64,000 nucleotides of DNA from Embleya sp051903075 (lineage in GTDB: Bacteria > Actinomycetota > Actinomycetes > Streptomycetales > Streptomycetaceae): NCBI RefSeq assembly GCF_051903075.1, contig NZ_CP182425.1, forward strand, positions 1 to 64,000, in the 5' to 3' direction. Below, piece by piece: positions 8,363 through 17,520 of this stretch; positions within the stretch are counted from its first letter, which is position 1, and every line of letters begins with the position of its first letter. Made by a program: the position numbers and the translations under genes. The notes under the pieces are model-generated. The model searched no databases. It was not told the DNA's origin and saw nothing but the letters and a program-made list of their open reading frames with translations.

Positions 8363-9063
8363 GCGACCGAAGCGACTGAAGCGACCGGACTTCCGAAGTG
8401 TTGTGGGCATGACGGGTGCCGGGCGGGGTTTCTTGGGTCGCTGTCTTCGGTCGCTGTTCCGGTGGGTGTGGGCCGGGGTTTTCGGGTGTGGGGTGGGTGG
8501 ATCGGGGGTGGGCAGCGACCGAGTCGCTTCGGTCGCTGCTTCGGTCGCTCGGTAAAAGGCCAGGTCAGGAGGCTTTGGTAGGGCTGTAGCGACTGAAGCG
8601 ACTGAACTTTTGCATTATGACGACATTGGCGCGTGTGCGTGTGCGCGTCATAGATACGGACCTTCAGTCGCTTCAGTCGCTGTTTCGGTTGATTCAGGGG
8701 CCCTGACCTGCGGTTTTTCCTGAGCGACCGAAGCAGCGACCGAAGCGACTCGGTCGCTGCCCTTCGGTCGCTGCGTCGCTGACACGCGGGGGAGCCGTCT
8801 CGGGGTCGTGAGGGGGGTGGTCCGCTAGCCTGTCGTGTCGCAGCAATATCGGGACGTGAGTCGCTTCAGTCGCTTTCGATGCCGTTCATTGCTTTGACCT
8901 GCACTTTCGTTCAGCGACTGAAGGATGGATCTCGATCGACAGGCGTAGTCCGCTGCGGGGGCCGGGTGGATGTCCGCGGCCCCTGGGCCGGATGTCGGGG
9001 AGGACACGCGTGTCCTCGCGCGGTTCCGCGCGTCGAGGTCGGGGCGCGCGGGCTTCGGTCGCT
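8363..9063. repeat. GCGACYGAAG iterons upstream of the replication operon, candidate origin
   Basis: About fourteen copies of GCGAC(C/T)GAAG or its complement lie between 8363 and 9063, several in tandem at a 9-bp step (8363-8390, 8587-8605, 8662-8680, 8723-8745). They flank a relatively AT-rich core (8600-8660, containing TTTTGCATTATGACGACA). The last copy overlaps the region just before the primase-polymerase start. Iterons plus an AT-rich core upstream of replication genes are the standard layout of an iteron origin. No convincing gene lies between 8033 and 9093. Confidence 0.65.
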
Positions 9064-9093
9064 GTGTCGGTGTCCGGGGAGGGTGGAGGGGAC

Positions 9094-10176
9094 GTGGCCG
9101 GTGGGCGGGACGGTGCGGTTGCCGCCGTGCCGGACGCGTTGGCGGTGGCGCGGTGGTGCGCGCGGTCGGGGTGGCCGGTCCATCCGCTGGCCCCCGGTCG
9201 TAAGACGCCGCCCGCGAACTGCGAGGCGTGTCACGTCCAGGGGCACTCGCACACGGGTTGCGGGTGCATCCCGGCCGGTCGGTGGTGTCACGGATTCCAC
9301 GCGGCCACGCTCGACCCGGAGCGCATTCGTGCGTGGTGGGGGCGGGGTTCACGGTTCGGTGTGGGCGTGGCGTGCGGGCCGGCGGGGCTGGTGGTGCTCG
9401 ATGTGGACGCCCACGGGCCGTCGTTGCCCGAGCGGGATCGTTTGTTGCCGGGGATCCCGATCGGCGCGGACGTGGATCTGACGGGCCTGTCCACGGGCTT
9501 CCACACCCTGGCGTTGCTCGCGGCCCTGCGTGGCGCGCCGGACCCGGCCGCCGACGAGGCGACGTTGCGGGTGCGTACGCCGTCCGGGGGTTTGCACATC
9601 TGGTATCGCACGCCGCCGTCGCGGCGGTGGCTGTGTTCGACCGGGTCGGGTCCGGGGCGGGCGTTGGCGTGGCAGGTGGACGTGCGGGGTGTGGGCGGGT
9701 ACATCATCGCGCCCGGGACGGTGACGCGGGCTGGGGTCTACGCGCCGGTGGGGTCGTGTCGTGAGCCGGCGGTGTTGCCGACGTGGCTGGCGCGGGAGTT
9801 GGAGCGGACCGGTCACGCGGATCGCCCCGCGTCGCCGGTGTCCCCGGGTGTGCCCGCGCGGGCCCGGGCGGCGGTGGTGGCCGCTGGGGGTGGTCGCGAT
9901 GCCGCGGGGCGGGTGTTGGCGAACGCGGTGCGGGAGGTGGCGGATTGTGCGGCGAGCCCGTTCGGCGCGGGGTTCAACGCCAAGCTGAATCGGGCCGCGT
10001 TCATCGTCGGGGGGTTGGTCGCCGCGGGTCATCTGGACATGGGCGCGGGTGAGCGTTTGTTGTTGGACGCGGCCGAGTACGCGCGTCCGGGCAACGTTCG
10101 GCGGTCCCGGGCGACGATCCTGGGTGGTTTGGCGGCCGGTGCGGCGCGGCCGCTGGATCCGGGAGGGCGTTCGTGA
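9094..10176 (+). CDS. Bifunctional primase/polymerase (AEP superfamily)
   Basis: 360 aa from the GTG at 9094 (GGAGGGGAC just upstream). An ATG at 8992 would add 34 basic residues and run over an iteron. The prim-pol core has PLAPGRKTPP near residue 31, a cysteine-rich metal-binding loop (CEAC...CGC, residues 43-58), catalytic DVD at 103-105, SGGLHIWY with His168, and VDVRG..GYIIAPGT. It makes primers, and possibly extends DNA, at the plasmid origin. The C-terminal helical part (about 270-360) has the conserved FGAGFNAKLNRAAF segment. It is the first gene of the replication operon and overlaps the helicase gene by 4 nt. Confidence 0.9.
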   Translation: MAGGRDGAVAAVPDALAVARWCARSGWPVHPLAPGRKTPPANCEACHVQGHSHTGCGCIPAGRWCHGFHAATLDPERIRAWWGRGSRFGVGVACGPAGLVVLDVDAHGPSLPERDRLLPGIPIGADVDLTGLSTGFHTLALLAALRGAPDPAADEATLRVRTPSGGLHIWYRTPPSRRWLCSTGSGPGRALAWQVDVRGVGGYIIAPGTVTRAGVYAPVGSCREPAVLPTWLARELERTGHADRPASPVSPGVPARARAAVVAAGGGRDAAGRVLANAVREVADCAASPFGAGFNAKLNRAAFIVGGLVAAGHLDMGAGERLLLDAAEYARPGNVRRSRATILGGLAAGAARPLDPGGRS

Positions 10177-11687
10177 ACGGTCTTCCGCAGGAGGGCTTCG
10201 ACTTCGACGCGGCGGCGGTCGCCGCTCAGATCCTGGCCCAGCAGCCCATGTCCGTGCCCGCCCAGGGCAACGCGACGCAGGGGGTGTTGCCGGGGACGGT
10301 GACGGCGCGCGGTCTGGTGCCCGACTCGTTGAGCGATCGTGGGAACGCGAAGTCGTTCGTCGCGTTGTACGGGCGGGATTTTCGGCATGTGCCGGGGCTG
10401 GGCTGGTATCGGTGGGAGGGCCACCGGTGGCAACTCGACGAGGACGACGGGGTGTTGTGGGCGGCCGGTGACATGGCCGAGGCGTTGGCCGTCACGGACG
10501 CCGACGGGCGGCACTCGGACTCGGATCTGCGGCGGCATCGGCGGCGGTCGTTGTCCACGTCCGGGCTCAAGGCGATGCTGATGCAGGCGCAGGCGGCCCC
10601 GGGCATGGTGCTCAAGGCCGAGCACCTGGACTCGGACCCGTACGCGTTGTGCACGCCGGGCGGCATCGTGGATCTGCACACCGGGGCGGTGGTGGCGCCG
10701 GATCCGGAGAAGCACCGGCATTCGCGCTCGTGTACGGTCGCGCCGCGCGCGATGGCCACGCCGCGGTGGATGCGGTTTTTGACCGACACCTTCGGCGACG
10801 ACGCCGAGGGCGCGGAGATGATCGACTTCCTGCATCTGTTGCTGGGGTATTCGGTCACCGGCGACGTCGGCGGGCAGATCATGCCGTTCCTGTACGGGCT
10901 GGGGAAGAACGGCAAGAGCGTGCTGCTCGACGTGCTGGTCACGTTGTTGGGGGACTACGCGGACGCGGCGCCGCCGGGGTTTTTGATGGCGAAACCGTTC
11001 GAGGGGCATCCCACGGACCTGGCCGAGTTGCACGGGCGGCGGGTGATCGTGTGTTCCGAGCTCAAGCCGGGGGATCGTTTCGACGAGGCGCGATTCAAGC
11101 TGCTGACCGGTGGGGACCGGTTGAAGGCGCGTCGGATGCGGCAGGATTTCTTCAGTTTCGAACCCACGCACAAGCTCTGGTTGTTGGGCAACCACCGGCC
11201 GGAGGTCGGCACGGGCGGGTTCGCGTTCTGGCGGCGGATGCGGCTGATCCCGTTCGAGCGGGTGGTCGCGGACGAGCAGCGGGTCGACAACCTGGCGCAG
11301 GTGCTGGTGTCGGAGGAGGGGCCGGGGATCCTGGCCTGGTTGGTGGACGGTGCCCGCCGGTATCTGGGGGGCGATCGGGACCTGACCGGGCCGCCGCGGG
11401 TGCGGGTGGCCACGCACGCGTACGCCGAGACGGAGGACCACATCGGTCGGTTCGTCGCGGAGCGGTGTCGGATGGGCTCGACGATGCGGGCGGAGCAGAC
11501 GGGGTTGTACGCGGCGTACAAGACGTGGTGCGGCTTCGAGGACGCGACGCCGGTTTCCGCGCGGGCGTTCGCGGTGAGGATCCGGGAAGCGGTCGGTCTT
11601 TCCTCGCCGCGGCAGATGATGACGTCCAACCAGCGCAAGTATTACCCGGGCATCGGGTTGCTCGGCGAGCACGAGGAGACGTCGTGA
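10173..11687 (+). CDS. Phage/plasmid P4-type primase-helicase (D5/SF3 helicase)
   Basis: 504 aa from the GTG at 10173 (GTGA overlap with the primase gene). Residues about 60-215 form a D5_N-like region (WYRWEGHRW...). The SF3 helicase core has Walker A YGLGKNGKSVLLDVL at 241-255, Walker B around RRVIVCSELK, and the sensor region THKLWLLGNHRPEV. The C-terminus is a winged-helix-like segment (VSARAFAVRIREAVG). It unwinds the plasmid origin in partnership with the upstream prim-pol. Length and gene order match the actinobacterial plasmid/ICE replication pair. Confidence 0.92.
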   Translation: MNGLPQEGFDFDAAAVAAQILAQQPMSVPAQGNATQGVLPGTVTARGLVPDSLSDRGNAKSFVALYGRDFRHVPGLGWYRWEGHRWQLDEDDGVLWAAGDMAEALAVTDADGRHSDSDLRRHRRRSLSTSGLKAMLMQAQAAPGMVLKAEHLDSDPYALCTPGGIVDLHTGAVVAPDPEKHRHSRSCTVAPRAMATPRWMRFLTDTFGDDAEGAEMIDFLHLLLGYSVTGDVGGQIMPFLYGLGKNGKSVLLDVLVTLLGDYADAAPPGFLMAKPFEGHPTDLAELHGRRVIVCSELKPGDRFDEARFKLLTGGDRLKARRMRQDFFSFEPTHKLWLLGNHRPEVGTGGFAFWRRMRLIPFERVVADEQRVDNLAQVLVSEEGPGILAWLVDGARRYLGGDRDLTGPPRVRVATHAYAETEDHIGRFVAERCRMGSTMRAEQTGLYAAYKTWCGFEDATPVSARAFAVRIREAVGLSSPRQMMTSNQRKYYPGIGLLGEHEETS

Positions 11688-12088
11688 GTGCCCTGATCAC
11701 GGCCAAGCAGATCGCCCACGAGATCGACATCGTGTGGTTGGAGGATCCGGCCGGGCTGGACTACGTGCGCCAGGTGCTGGATCGGCTGCCGCGGCGTACC
11801 GGGGTGCCGGCGTTCCATCGGGACGGGCGGATGGTGGGGTACGCGTTGCTGGGGCCGGGCGCGCGGAGTTCGCCGGCGTCGGGGACGTATCGGCGGCGGG
11901 TGTTCTGGTTGGCGCCGCACGATCGTGACCGGGTGCCGGACGGGGCGTACGTGTCGGGGGCGCCGTCGGAGGCGGTGGATCCGCGCACGCTGGAGCCGCG
12001 GGTGCCGGGTTACAAGACGGAGCGGTCGGAGGGCGGGCCGCCGTCGGAGGCGATGCGCGAGTTGGGGATAACGCTGCCGAAGGGGTAG
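11684..12088 (+). CDS. Small conserved replication-operon protein, unknown function
   Basis: 134 aa from the GTG at 11684, overlapping the helicase stop by 4 nt, so it is the third gene of the operon. The start of the protein is helical (ALITAKQIAHEIDIVWLEDP), then comes VRQVLDRLPRRTGVPAFHRDGR and a basic middle part (TYRRRVFWLAPHDRDR). No family recognised. Its strict coupling suggests an accessory replication or DNA-binding role. Nothing convincing lies between 12089 and 12473. Confidence 0.6.
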   Translation: MSALITAKQIAHEIDIVWLEDPAGLDYVRQVLDRLPRRTGVPAFHRDGRMVGYALLGPGARSSPASGTYRRRVFWLAPHDRDRVPDGAYVSGAPSEAVDPRTLEPRVPGYKTERSEGGPPSEAMRELGITLPKG

Positions 12089-12473
12089 GCGGGGTCCGGG
12101 GGCGGTGGGCGGAAGTGCCGACGGCATGCGGCCGCAGCCAGGCTGCGCCGAACCCATTCGTCGCGGGGTCAGCGAGTGCCTTCGGCGACGGACCGTTCCC
12201 GGCCCGGGTGCTGCGGGGAGCTCGCCCGGCCGATCCGAGGTGACGCCGCCGGGGCCGCGCGTCCCGACGACGACGCAATTGCTGTACTGGAGCGCGGGGC
12301 GACCTGCGGGACGACGTCCGGACGCGGCGCGTCGGCCGCTCGCAACCGAATCCCGTTGTCATACACGGTCGTTCTCTTCGTTCGACCTTCGCGGGCGCGT
12401 TCCGGCGACGTCGGACGCGCCCTGTAGTGTCGCGTCGCCCTCGACTCTTCTCACTCCAGCGCGAAGGAATCGG

Positions 12474-13496
12474 ATGCACGCCTTCTTCCAGCCCGCAGCC
12501 CTGTCGACGCCCTCAGTGCGAAGGCACTACGAGGACACCATCACCCGTCCGGTGGTCTTCGCCGATCACGTCGACGTGCTGGAACCCAAGCAGTTGGCGC
12601 TGTTGCACGAGCGCTTCCCCGAGGGCAGCGCGCGCATGTGGGGCGTGACGCCCGGCAGAAGCAATGCCAACGTCTCGAAGGCGTTGAAGATCACGCCCGG
12701 GGACCACGCCTTCTTCTCGGGCGACAAACACGCCTATTTGAGCGCGCTGGTGATGGCCACCTTCCACAACCCTGCGCTGGCCGAGCGGTTGTGGGGGGTC
12801 GACGAGAACGGACTCACCTGGGAGTACATGTACGCCATAGACGGCGTCCGCGGCCATCAGGTGCCGATGGACGAGATCCGCGAACTCCTGGGCTGGAACC
12901 CCGCCCGCAACGTCCAGAACCTGACACATCTCAGCGAGGTCGAAACCAACCTCCTGCACGAACTTCTCGACCTGGACGACGTCCCGCCACTTGTCCCCCT
13001 CCCCGTCGACACCGCGCTCGAGTACGTGGTGCACGGCGAGGAGAACGAGAAGGAGGTCGGTACGGCTCCCTACGACGGCGAACTCGAAGGGAAGGTCACG
13101 CGTCTGCAGCGCAAGGAGCAGCGTCGGCTCAAACGCCTTCTGTTGCAGCGTTCCAACGCGTGCGCTCTGTGTGGTCGGATCCTTCCCCCGGGCTTCCTGG
13201 TCGCGGCGCACATCAAGAAGCGCGCCCGTTGCGACGACACGGAACGCCGCGATCTCAAGAACGTCGGCATGTTGGCCTGCGTGCTGGGTTGCGACAGTCT
13301 CTATGAGCACGGGTACATCGCGGTGGGTCCGGGCGGCGAGATTCTGGTCAGTCCTCAGGCCGCCGCCGTCACCGAGGTCGCTCGACATGTGACCGACCAC
13401 TTCGTGGATCGCACCGTCACGTGGTGGAACGAGGAGCGTGAGCCGTACTTCGCGTGGCATCGCGGGCACACGTATCGGGCGGCACCGGTCGAGTGA
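12474..13496 (+). CDS. HNH endonuclease with PUA-like N-terminal domain, probable modification-dependent restriction enzyme
   Basis: 340 aa from the ATG at 12474 (GAAGGA site). Residues about 50-140 resemble PUA/EVE-type base-sensing modules (GDHAFFSGDKHAYLSALVMA, LWG, GLTWEYMYAIDGVR). The C-terminal HNH domain has CALCG, LVAAHIKKRARC and CVLGCDSLYEHGYIAV: two CxxC-like zinc ligands around the His-containing active site. Enzymes of this architecture cut DNA carrying modified bases. It stands alone just upstream of CRISPR array 1 and not far from two operons of nucleobase-type enzymes. The HNH call is firm; the PUA fold is inferred from pattern. Confidence 0.8.
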   Translation: MHAFFQPAALSTPSVRRHYEDTITRPVVFADHVDVLEPKQLALLHERFPEGSARMWGVTPGRSNANVSKALKITPGDHAFFSGDKHAYLSALVMATFHNPALAERLWGVDENGLTWEYMYAIDGVRGHQVPMDEIRELLGWNPARNVQNLTHLSEVETNLLHELLDLDDVPPLVPLPVDTALEYVVHGEENEKEVGTAPYDGELEGKVTRLQRKEQRRLKRLLLQRSNACALCGRILPPGFLVAAHIKKRARCDDTERRDLKNVGMLACVLGCDSLYEHGYIAVGPGGEILVSPQAAAVTEVARHVTDHFVDRTVTWWNEEREPYFAWHRGHTYRAAPVE

Positions 13497-13609
13497 GTTC
13501 GATCGCCGGGGCCAGGGTTGCCCATCGCCTGCCCGGGTGTGGAGGCGACGATGGTTGTGCGGGTACAGGTTGTCGACGTTGCGGACGGGCGGTTGATGCT
13601 CCGATTTCA

Positions 13610-13772
13610 ACTTGGGGATGTTGCCAGAAAATGAACGGTTTCGGCGTCGTGCGAGCGCGGGCGGCGGGTGAGAACTTGCTGGTCAAGTCATATTCAGGAA
13701 CGTTTCTTGCCTCAATGCTCCGATTCTCATCACGGAATGGTAAAGCCGCAGAGAACGCGCAGGTCAGCAAGG
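13610..13772 (+). promoter_or_regulatory. Leader of CRISPR array 1
   Basis: AT-richer than the flanks. It ends in AACGCGCAGGTCAGCAAGG directly before the first repeat and shares with the other leaders TTGCC, CATCACG and the AAAGCC segment, but has diverged more. It lacks the methyltransferase remnant seen before arrays 2-5. Confidence 0.7.
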
Positions 13773-15020
13773 GAAGTCCCCACGCGGGTGGGGGTGAGCC
13801 GACCCACGCGAGATGGGTGGGTGCGAGCCGGAGGAAGTCCCCACGCGGGTGGGGGTGAGCCGCCGCGCGGGAGGCCGCCGCGGCGGCAAAGGTCGAAGTC
13901 CCCACGCGGGTGGGGGTGAGCCGGCCCGCTCACATTCCGCTGCACGCATACAGCGAAGTCCCCACGCGGGTGGGGGTGAGCCGGTACGAATCTCGCGCTA
14001 GACGCTTGTCGTGACGAAGTCCCCACGCGGGTGGGGGTGAGCCGCCTGTGAGCGACATGATTTCACGCGAGAACCTGAAGTCCCCACGCGGGTGGGGGTG
14101 AGCCGCGGTCGGCGGCCTGCCGCGATGAGGATCCGGAGAAGTCCCCACGCGGGTGGGGGTGAGCCGTGCTCGCCCGGCGTCCACCCCGGAATCTCGCGGA
14201 AGTCCCCACGCGGGTGGGGGTGAGCCGCGACCGACCATCACCGCCCGGTGGCGCACCTCGAAGTCCCCACGCGGGTGGGGGTGAGCCGAACCGGTGTGCA
14301 GCCGCACACGCCGAGGACCCGAAGTCCCCACGCGGGTGGGGGTGAGCCGATTCACGACCGGTTCGACGGGCAGCTCGGCGAGAAGTCCCCACGCGGGTGG
14401 GGGTGAGCCGCCGCCGCGGTTACCGCTCCCTCGCGCAACCGGGAAGTCCCCACGCGGGTGGGGGTGAGCCGCAACGATGCGAACGCCTTTTGGATGGCCG
14501 TCAGGAAGTCCCCACGCGGGTGGGGGTGAGCCGGGACCCGGCGATGCCCATCCAGCCTATCCACCGAAGTCCCCACGCGGGTGGGGGTGAGCCTCCGGCA
14601 TGCCCGGAAACAGCCCGAGAGCCCCGGAAGTCCCCACGCGGGTGGGGGTGAGCCGACGGGTAAGAATTGGGAGGGCATGGACTGCCCGAAGTCCCCACGC
14701 GGGTGGGGGTGAGCCGGCGATCACGGTCCGTTCCCTCACAGGCGGCGCGAAGTCCCCACGCGGGTGGGGGTGAGCCGGTCTGCACGTTGTCGGCCGTGTC
14801 CGACCCGCCGAAGTCCCCACGCGGGTGGGGGTGAGCCGGACGACACCCCAGGCGACGGGGCAGGCGACACGAAGTCCCCACGCGGGTGGGGGTGAGCCCC
14901 CTGCCTTCCTGGCCTGTTGGACGTAGGGCCGAAGTCCCCACGCGGGTGGGGGTGGGCTGACGGTTGTCGATCGGCCCGTGAACGCACTGCGGAAGTCCCC
15001 ACGCGGGTGCGGGTGAGTCG
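13773..15020 (+). CRISPR. CRISPR array 1 (21 repeats, 20 spacers, type I-E-like)
   Basis: Twenty-one 29-nt repeats start every 60-62 nt from 13773 to 14992, with spacers of about 32 nt. The repeat starts GAAGTCCCCACGC and ends GTGGGGGTGAGCCG; the stem CCCCAC/GTGGGG closes a tetraloop GCGG found in all copies of this array only. The last two repeats (14931 and 14992) are degenerate, which places the old end on the right and the leader on the left. Length and the GA...CCCC...GGGG...CCG layout match type I-E repeats. No cas genes nearby. Confidence 0.97.
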
Positions 15021-15203
15021 TGACTGGCGCGTTTGCGGGCTGGAGCCACGGTTGTTTGGTGCGTGGTCGGTGATCCTAGTGGTGTTGCAGGTGTTTTCGG
15101 GATGCAGAAGAGGTTGTCCGGGGGTTCGGCTTGGGCGTGGGGGTACTTCGCCCCGGCGGCTTCGCCATTGTGTTCGTTTCGCCAGGCTTGTCGGCAGCGG
15201 TGA

Positions 15204-15803
15204 TTACTGTTTCGTGGGGCGAGTGTTTCGAGGAGATTGCTGATCCAACCGGCGCTCCAGGTGCTGGGGTTGAGGTAGAGCGCGCTCGTCGTTGAGCAGG
15301 GCGCGCAGTAGGCGGACGATGGTGGGGATGTCCAGGTCGCCGGACAGGACAACGTGGGCGTGGGCCTTCACGTCGTCGAGCTCCTTTTCGACGGGGTGTT
15401 CCCGTGTGGAGGGTGCTTCTCCGCGCGACAACGTTCTGGTGTGTGCGACGTCTTGGTCGACGCGCAGGAACGCGGAGTGTACGTGTGCTTCGGGGAAGCG
15501 GGCCTGTATCGCGTGGATGGCGGCGAGGTGTCGTATCCCGTCGAGCACGAGGGTGTGCGTGGTCGACGGGTCGAGGTCCTTTACGAGGGCGTCGACGAAT
15601 GCGGGCCAGCCGCCGGCGACGAGGCGCATGCCGGTGTGTTGGAGTTCGTCGCGCGTGGCGGGTCTGCCGCGGTCGGGGGTGTGGCGGCGGACCACGTCGC
15701 CGAAGGATCGGTAGGCGATGTCGGGTCCGCCGGCCTGTAGTTGCCGGCCTACGGTGGTTTTTCCGCTGGTCATGGGGCCGGAGAGGCAGAGTATGTGTCT
15801 CAC
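15204..15803 (-). CDS. P-loop nucleotide/nucleoside kinase-like protein
   Basis: 199 aa from the ATG at 15803, which overlaps the upstream ASCH gene by 4 nt. The N-terminus MRHILCLSGPMTSGKTT is a Walker A loop of the small nucleotide-kinase type (dephospho-CoA kinase or adenylate kinase-like). A Walker B-like segment is HTLVLDGIRHL near residue 95. The substrate is not evident. It is the last gene of a four-gene operon (radical SAM, DPPW methyltransferase, ASCH, kinase), suggesting that it phosphorylates a modified nucleotide or nucleoside. That is inference from context. Confidence 0.7.
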   Translation of the reverse strand: MRHILCLSGPMTSGKTTVGRQLQAGGPDIAYRSFGDVVRRHTPDRGRPATRDELQHTGMRLVAGGWPAFVDALVKDLDPSTTHTLVLDGIRHLAAIHAIQARFPEAHVHSAFLRVDQDVAHTRTLSRGEAPSTREHPVEKELDDVKAHAHVVLSGDLDIPTIVRLLRALLNDERALPQPQHLERRLDQQSPRNTRPTKQ

Positions 15804-16306
15804 AGCAGGCTCAGTTGTTGGCTGTGGTGTGCGGCTTCACGAAGGACGAGCCAGCCGCGGCGGTCGTTCTTGGAGATTCTGATCGGGGTCAGGCGGCGTA
15901 CTTCGGAGATGCCGATCAGGGTGGCGTACTGCTTGTCCTCACGAGCTTGCCAGAAGGCTTCGTCGGCGCAGATGGCGTCGCTGCAGTCACGGGCCAGGCG
16001 TGCGCGTTCGGTGTCGTCGAGTTCGAGGAACTCCACGCTCGATGCGCGGAAGGAGGCGCGGACGGGGCCTGCTTTGAGCAGTACGACGTCTCCTTCGGTG
16101 ATGCGTTGGTAGGGAGCGATCAGTGGCTTGCTGAAGCGGGATTCGATGGTCTTCTGGCCGTCGAGGATGTAGCCGAGGAACGGTTCGACCATGACGGCGA
16201 TGTGGACGCCGCAGAGGTCGTCGCCGTCTATGAGGCCGAGGGAGTCCCAGTCGTCCCAAGCTTCGGTGGCTTGGAGGATCTCGGCGAGGATGCGGGTCTC
16301 GATCAC
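15800..16306 (-). CDS. ASCH-domain protein
   Basis: 168 aa from the GTG at 16306, overlapping the methyltransferase stop. The ASCH fold is visible from residue about 35: PFLGYILDGQKTIESRFS, then EGDVVLLKAG and FRASSVEFLEL. ASCH proteins are PUA-like; they bind RNA or modified nucleobases, and some (YqfB) are amidohydrolases of N4-acetylcytidine. The C-terminal part RRGWLVLREAAHHS completes the barrel. In this operon it may recognise or trim the base modified by its neighbours (inference). Confidence 0.75.
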   Translation of the reverse strand: MIETRILAEILQATEAWDDWDSLGLIDGDDLCGVHIAVMVEPFLGYILDGQKTIESRFSKPLIAPYQRITEGDVVLLKAGPVRASFRASSVEFLELDDTERARLARDCSDAICADEAFWQAREDKQYATLIGISEVRRLTPIRISKNDRRGWLVLREAAHHSQQLSLL

Positions 16307-17514
16307 GTGTTCTCGTCCTTGAGATGTTCGAGGAGTTCGGTCAGCAGGACGTCGAAGAGGCGCATGGCCACGGTGGGGTGTACGTGGGCCTTGCGGGCGT
16401 GGGCCAGGGTCGACGTTCGGCCGAACCGCGCGTTGAGGTAGTCGGTGTGGCAGGCGTGGATCAGTCGGGCGATGCGTTGGGGGGAGGAGAGGGTGAACGC
16501 GCGGTTTCCGCTCGTCCACAGGCCGATGCGTCTGCGGCGCGGGTCGCGGCGGCTGACGTTGTGCAGGATGTTGCCGGGGATCAGTTCGCCGAGGTCGGGC
16601 CCGCCTGCGGCGCGGAGTTTGATGCGGACCGGTCCGAAGGCGATTTCGTCGAAGGCGACGTCGGTGGTGGTGGGGGTGGGGGTGGGGCGGTGCGGCGGGG
16701 GTGTGTCGCGGCGTTCGAGGACGAGCAGGTCGCCGGTGCGCCAGTCGACGGGTACGGCCACCGAGGGGGCCGTGCGGGCGAGGGAGACGGCCTCGAAGTG
16801 GGGCATGCGGTAGCGCACGGAGGACGGTTCGACGTCGACGAGTCGGAAGCCGAGGTTCGGCAGTGTGCGGGTCAGTTGGGCGCGTTCCTCGGGGGTTCCG
16901 GGCCGGGTGGTCGCGGTGGGTTGGCACAGCAGAGTTCGGGCGCCGGGCACGCACATGGTGGCCGCGGCGGTCAGGAAGTGTGCGGTGTCGGCCGGGTACC
17001 AGGGCGGGTCGACGATGGCTGCTGCGCCTTCCAGGGCGGGGAGCGGGTCAGTGGCGATGTCGAGACGGACGACGGTGTGGCCGTCGTGGACGCGACTGTT
17101 CAACGAGTCGACGACGGAGGCGTTTCGCTCGAGCAGGACGTGGTGGTGGTGTGACGCGGCGTCTGCGGCCGCGAGGAACGTGGTCGGCGTGCCGAGGTGG
17201 AGCACGGTGCCGTCGCGGTTGAGGTGGTGGGTGGCTCGTCGTACGAGTCGACGGGCGGTGTCGGTGGTGAAGCGCCATTCGAAGTCGCCCGGATGGCAGA
17301 CGGGAAGGTGCGCGGGCGCGATGGGGGTGGTGGGGGCGGGGCGCAGCCCGCGGCGTGCCATTTCCTCGGGCCAGAACGCGAGGATGGTGGTGGGGTAGAA
17401 GCCGGGGGACTTGCGTACGACGGCCCGGGGGTCGCCCAGGGTGGAGTCGTCGAGGCCGCGTAGCCAGCTGACGAGGCGGTCGGTGAACTCGGTGTCGGAC
17501 ACATCGAATTCCAC
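16303..17514 (-). CDS. Putative SAM-dependent methyltransferase with DPPW motif
   Basis: 403 aa from the ATG at 17514. Residues about 85-230 look like a Rossmann methyltransferase: a motif I-like GTVLHLGTPTTFLAA, an acidic second strand (LLERNASVVDSL), and motif IV IVDPPWYPADTAHFL. DPPW is typical of N6-adenine-type methyltransferases (MT-A70-like) and related amino-methylases. The C-terminal third (about 280-403) is a separate helical domain (IPGNILHNVSRRD) of unknown role. Gene spacing is 6 nt from the upstream radical SAM gene and a 4-nt overlap with ASCH. Substrate (DNA, RNA or small molecule) unknown. Confidence 0.7.
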   Translation of the reverse strand: MEFDVSDTEFTDRLVSWLRGLDDSTLGDPRAVVRKSPGFYPTTILAFWPEEMARRGLRPAPTTPIAPAHLPVCHPGDFEWRFTTDTARRLVRRATHHLNRDGTVLHLGTPTTFLAAADAASHHHHVLLERNASVVDSLNSRVHDGHTVVRLDIATDPLPALEGAAAIVDPPWYPADTAHFLTAAATMCVPGARTLLCQPTATTRPGTPEERAQLTRTLPNLGFRLVDVEPSSVRYRMPHFEAVSLARTAPSVAVPVDWRTGDLLVLERRDTPPPHRPTPTPTTTDVAFDEIAFGPVRIKLRAAGGPDLGELIPGNILHNVSRRDPRRRRIGLWTSGNRAFTLSSPQRIARLIHACHTDYLNARFGRTSTLAHARKAHVHPTVAMRLFDVLLTELLEHLKDENT

Positions 17515-17520
17515 GGCCGA

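Noticed and set aside
10649..11683. Second-frame open reading frame overlapping the SF3 helicase gene.
   Set aside because: It is a high-GC shadow of the helicase; only its last part from 11684 is kept as the small third gene of the operon.
12089..12473. In-frame extension of the HNH gene upstream to 12105.
   Set aside because: The extra residues are low-complexity; the ATG at 12474 has a good ribosome-binding site and starts the conserved protein.
13730..14678. Long minus-strand open frames made of repeated GSPPPAWGL / LTPTRVGTS / AHPHPRGDF units across array 1, with similar frames across the other arrays.
   Set aside because: They are translations of the CRISPR repeat in three frames; the 61-nt period shifts the frame and gives the three motifs in turn. 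Not protein genes.
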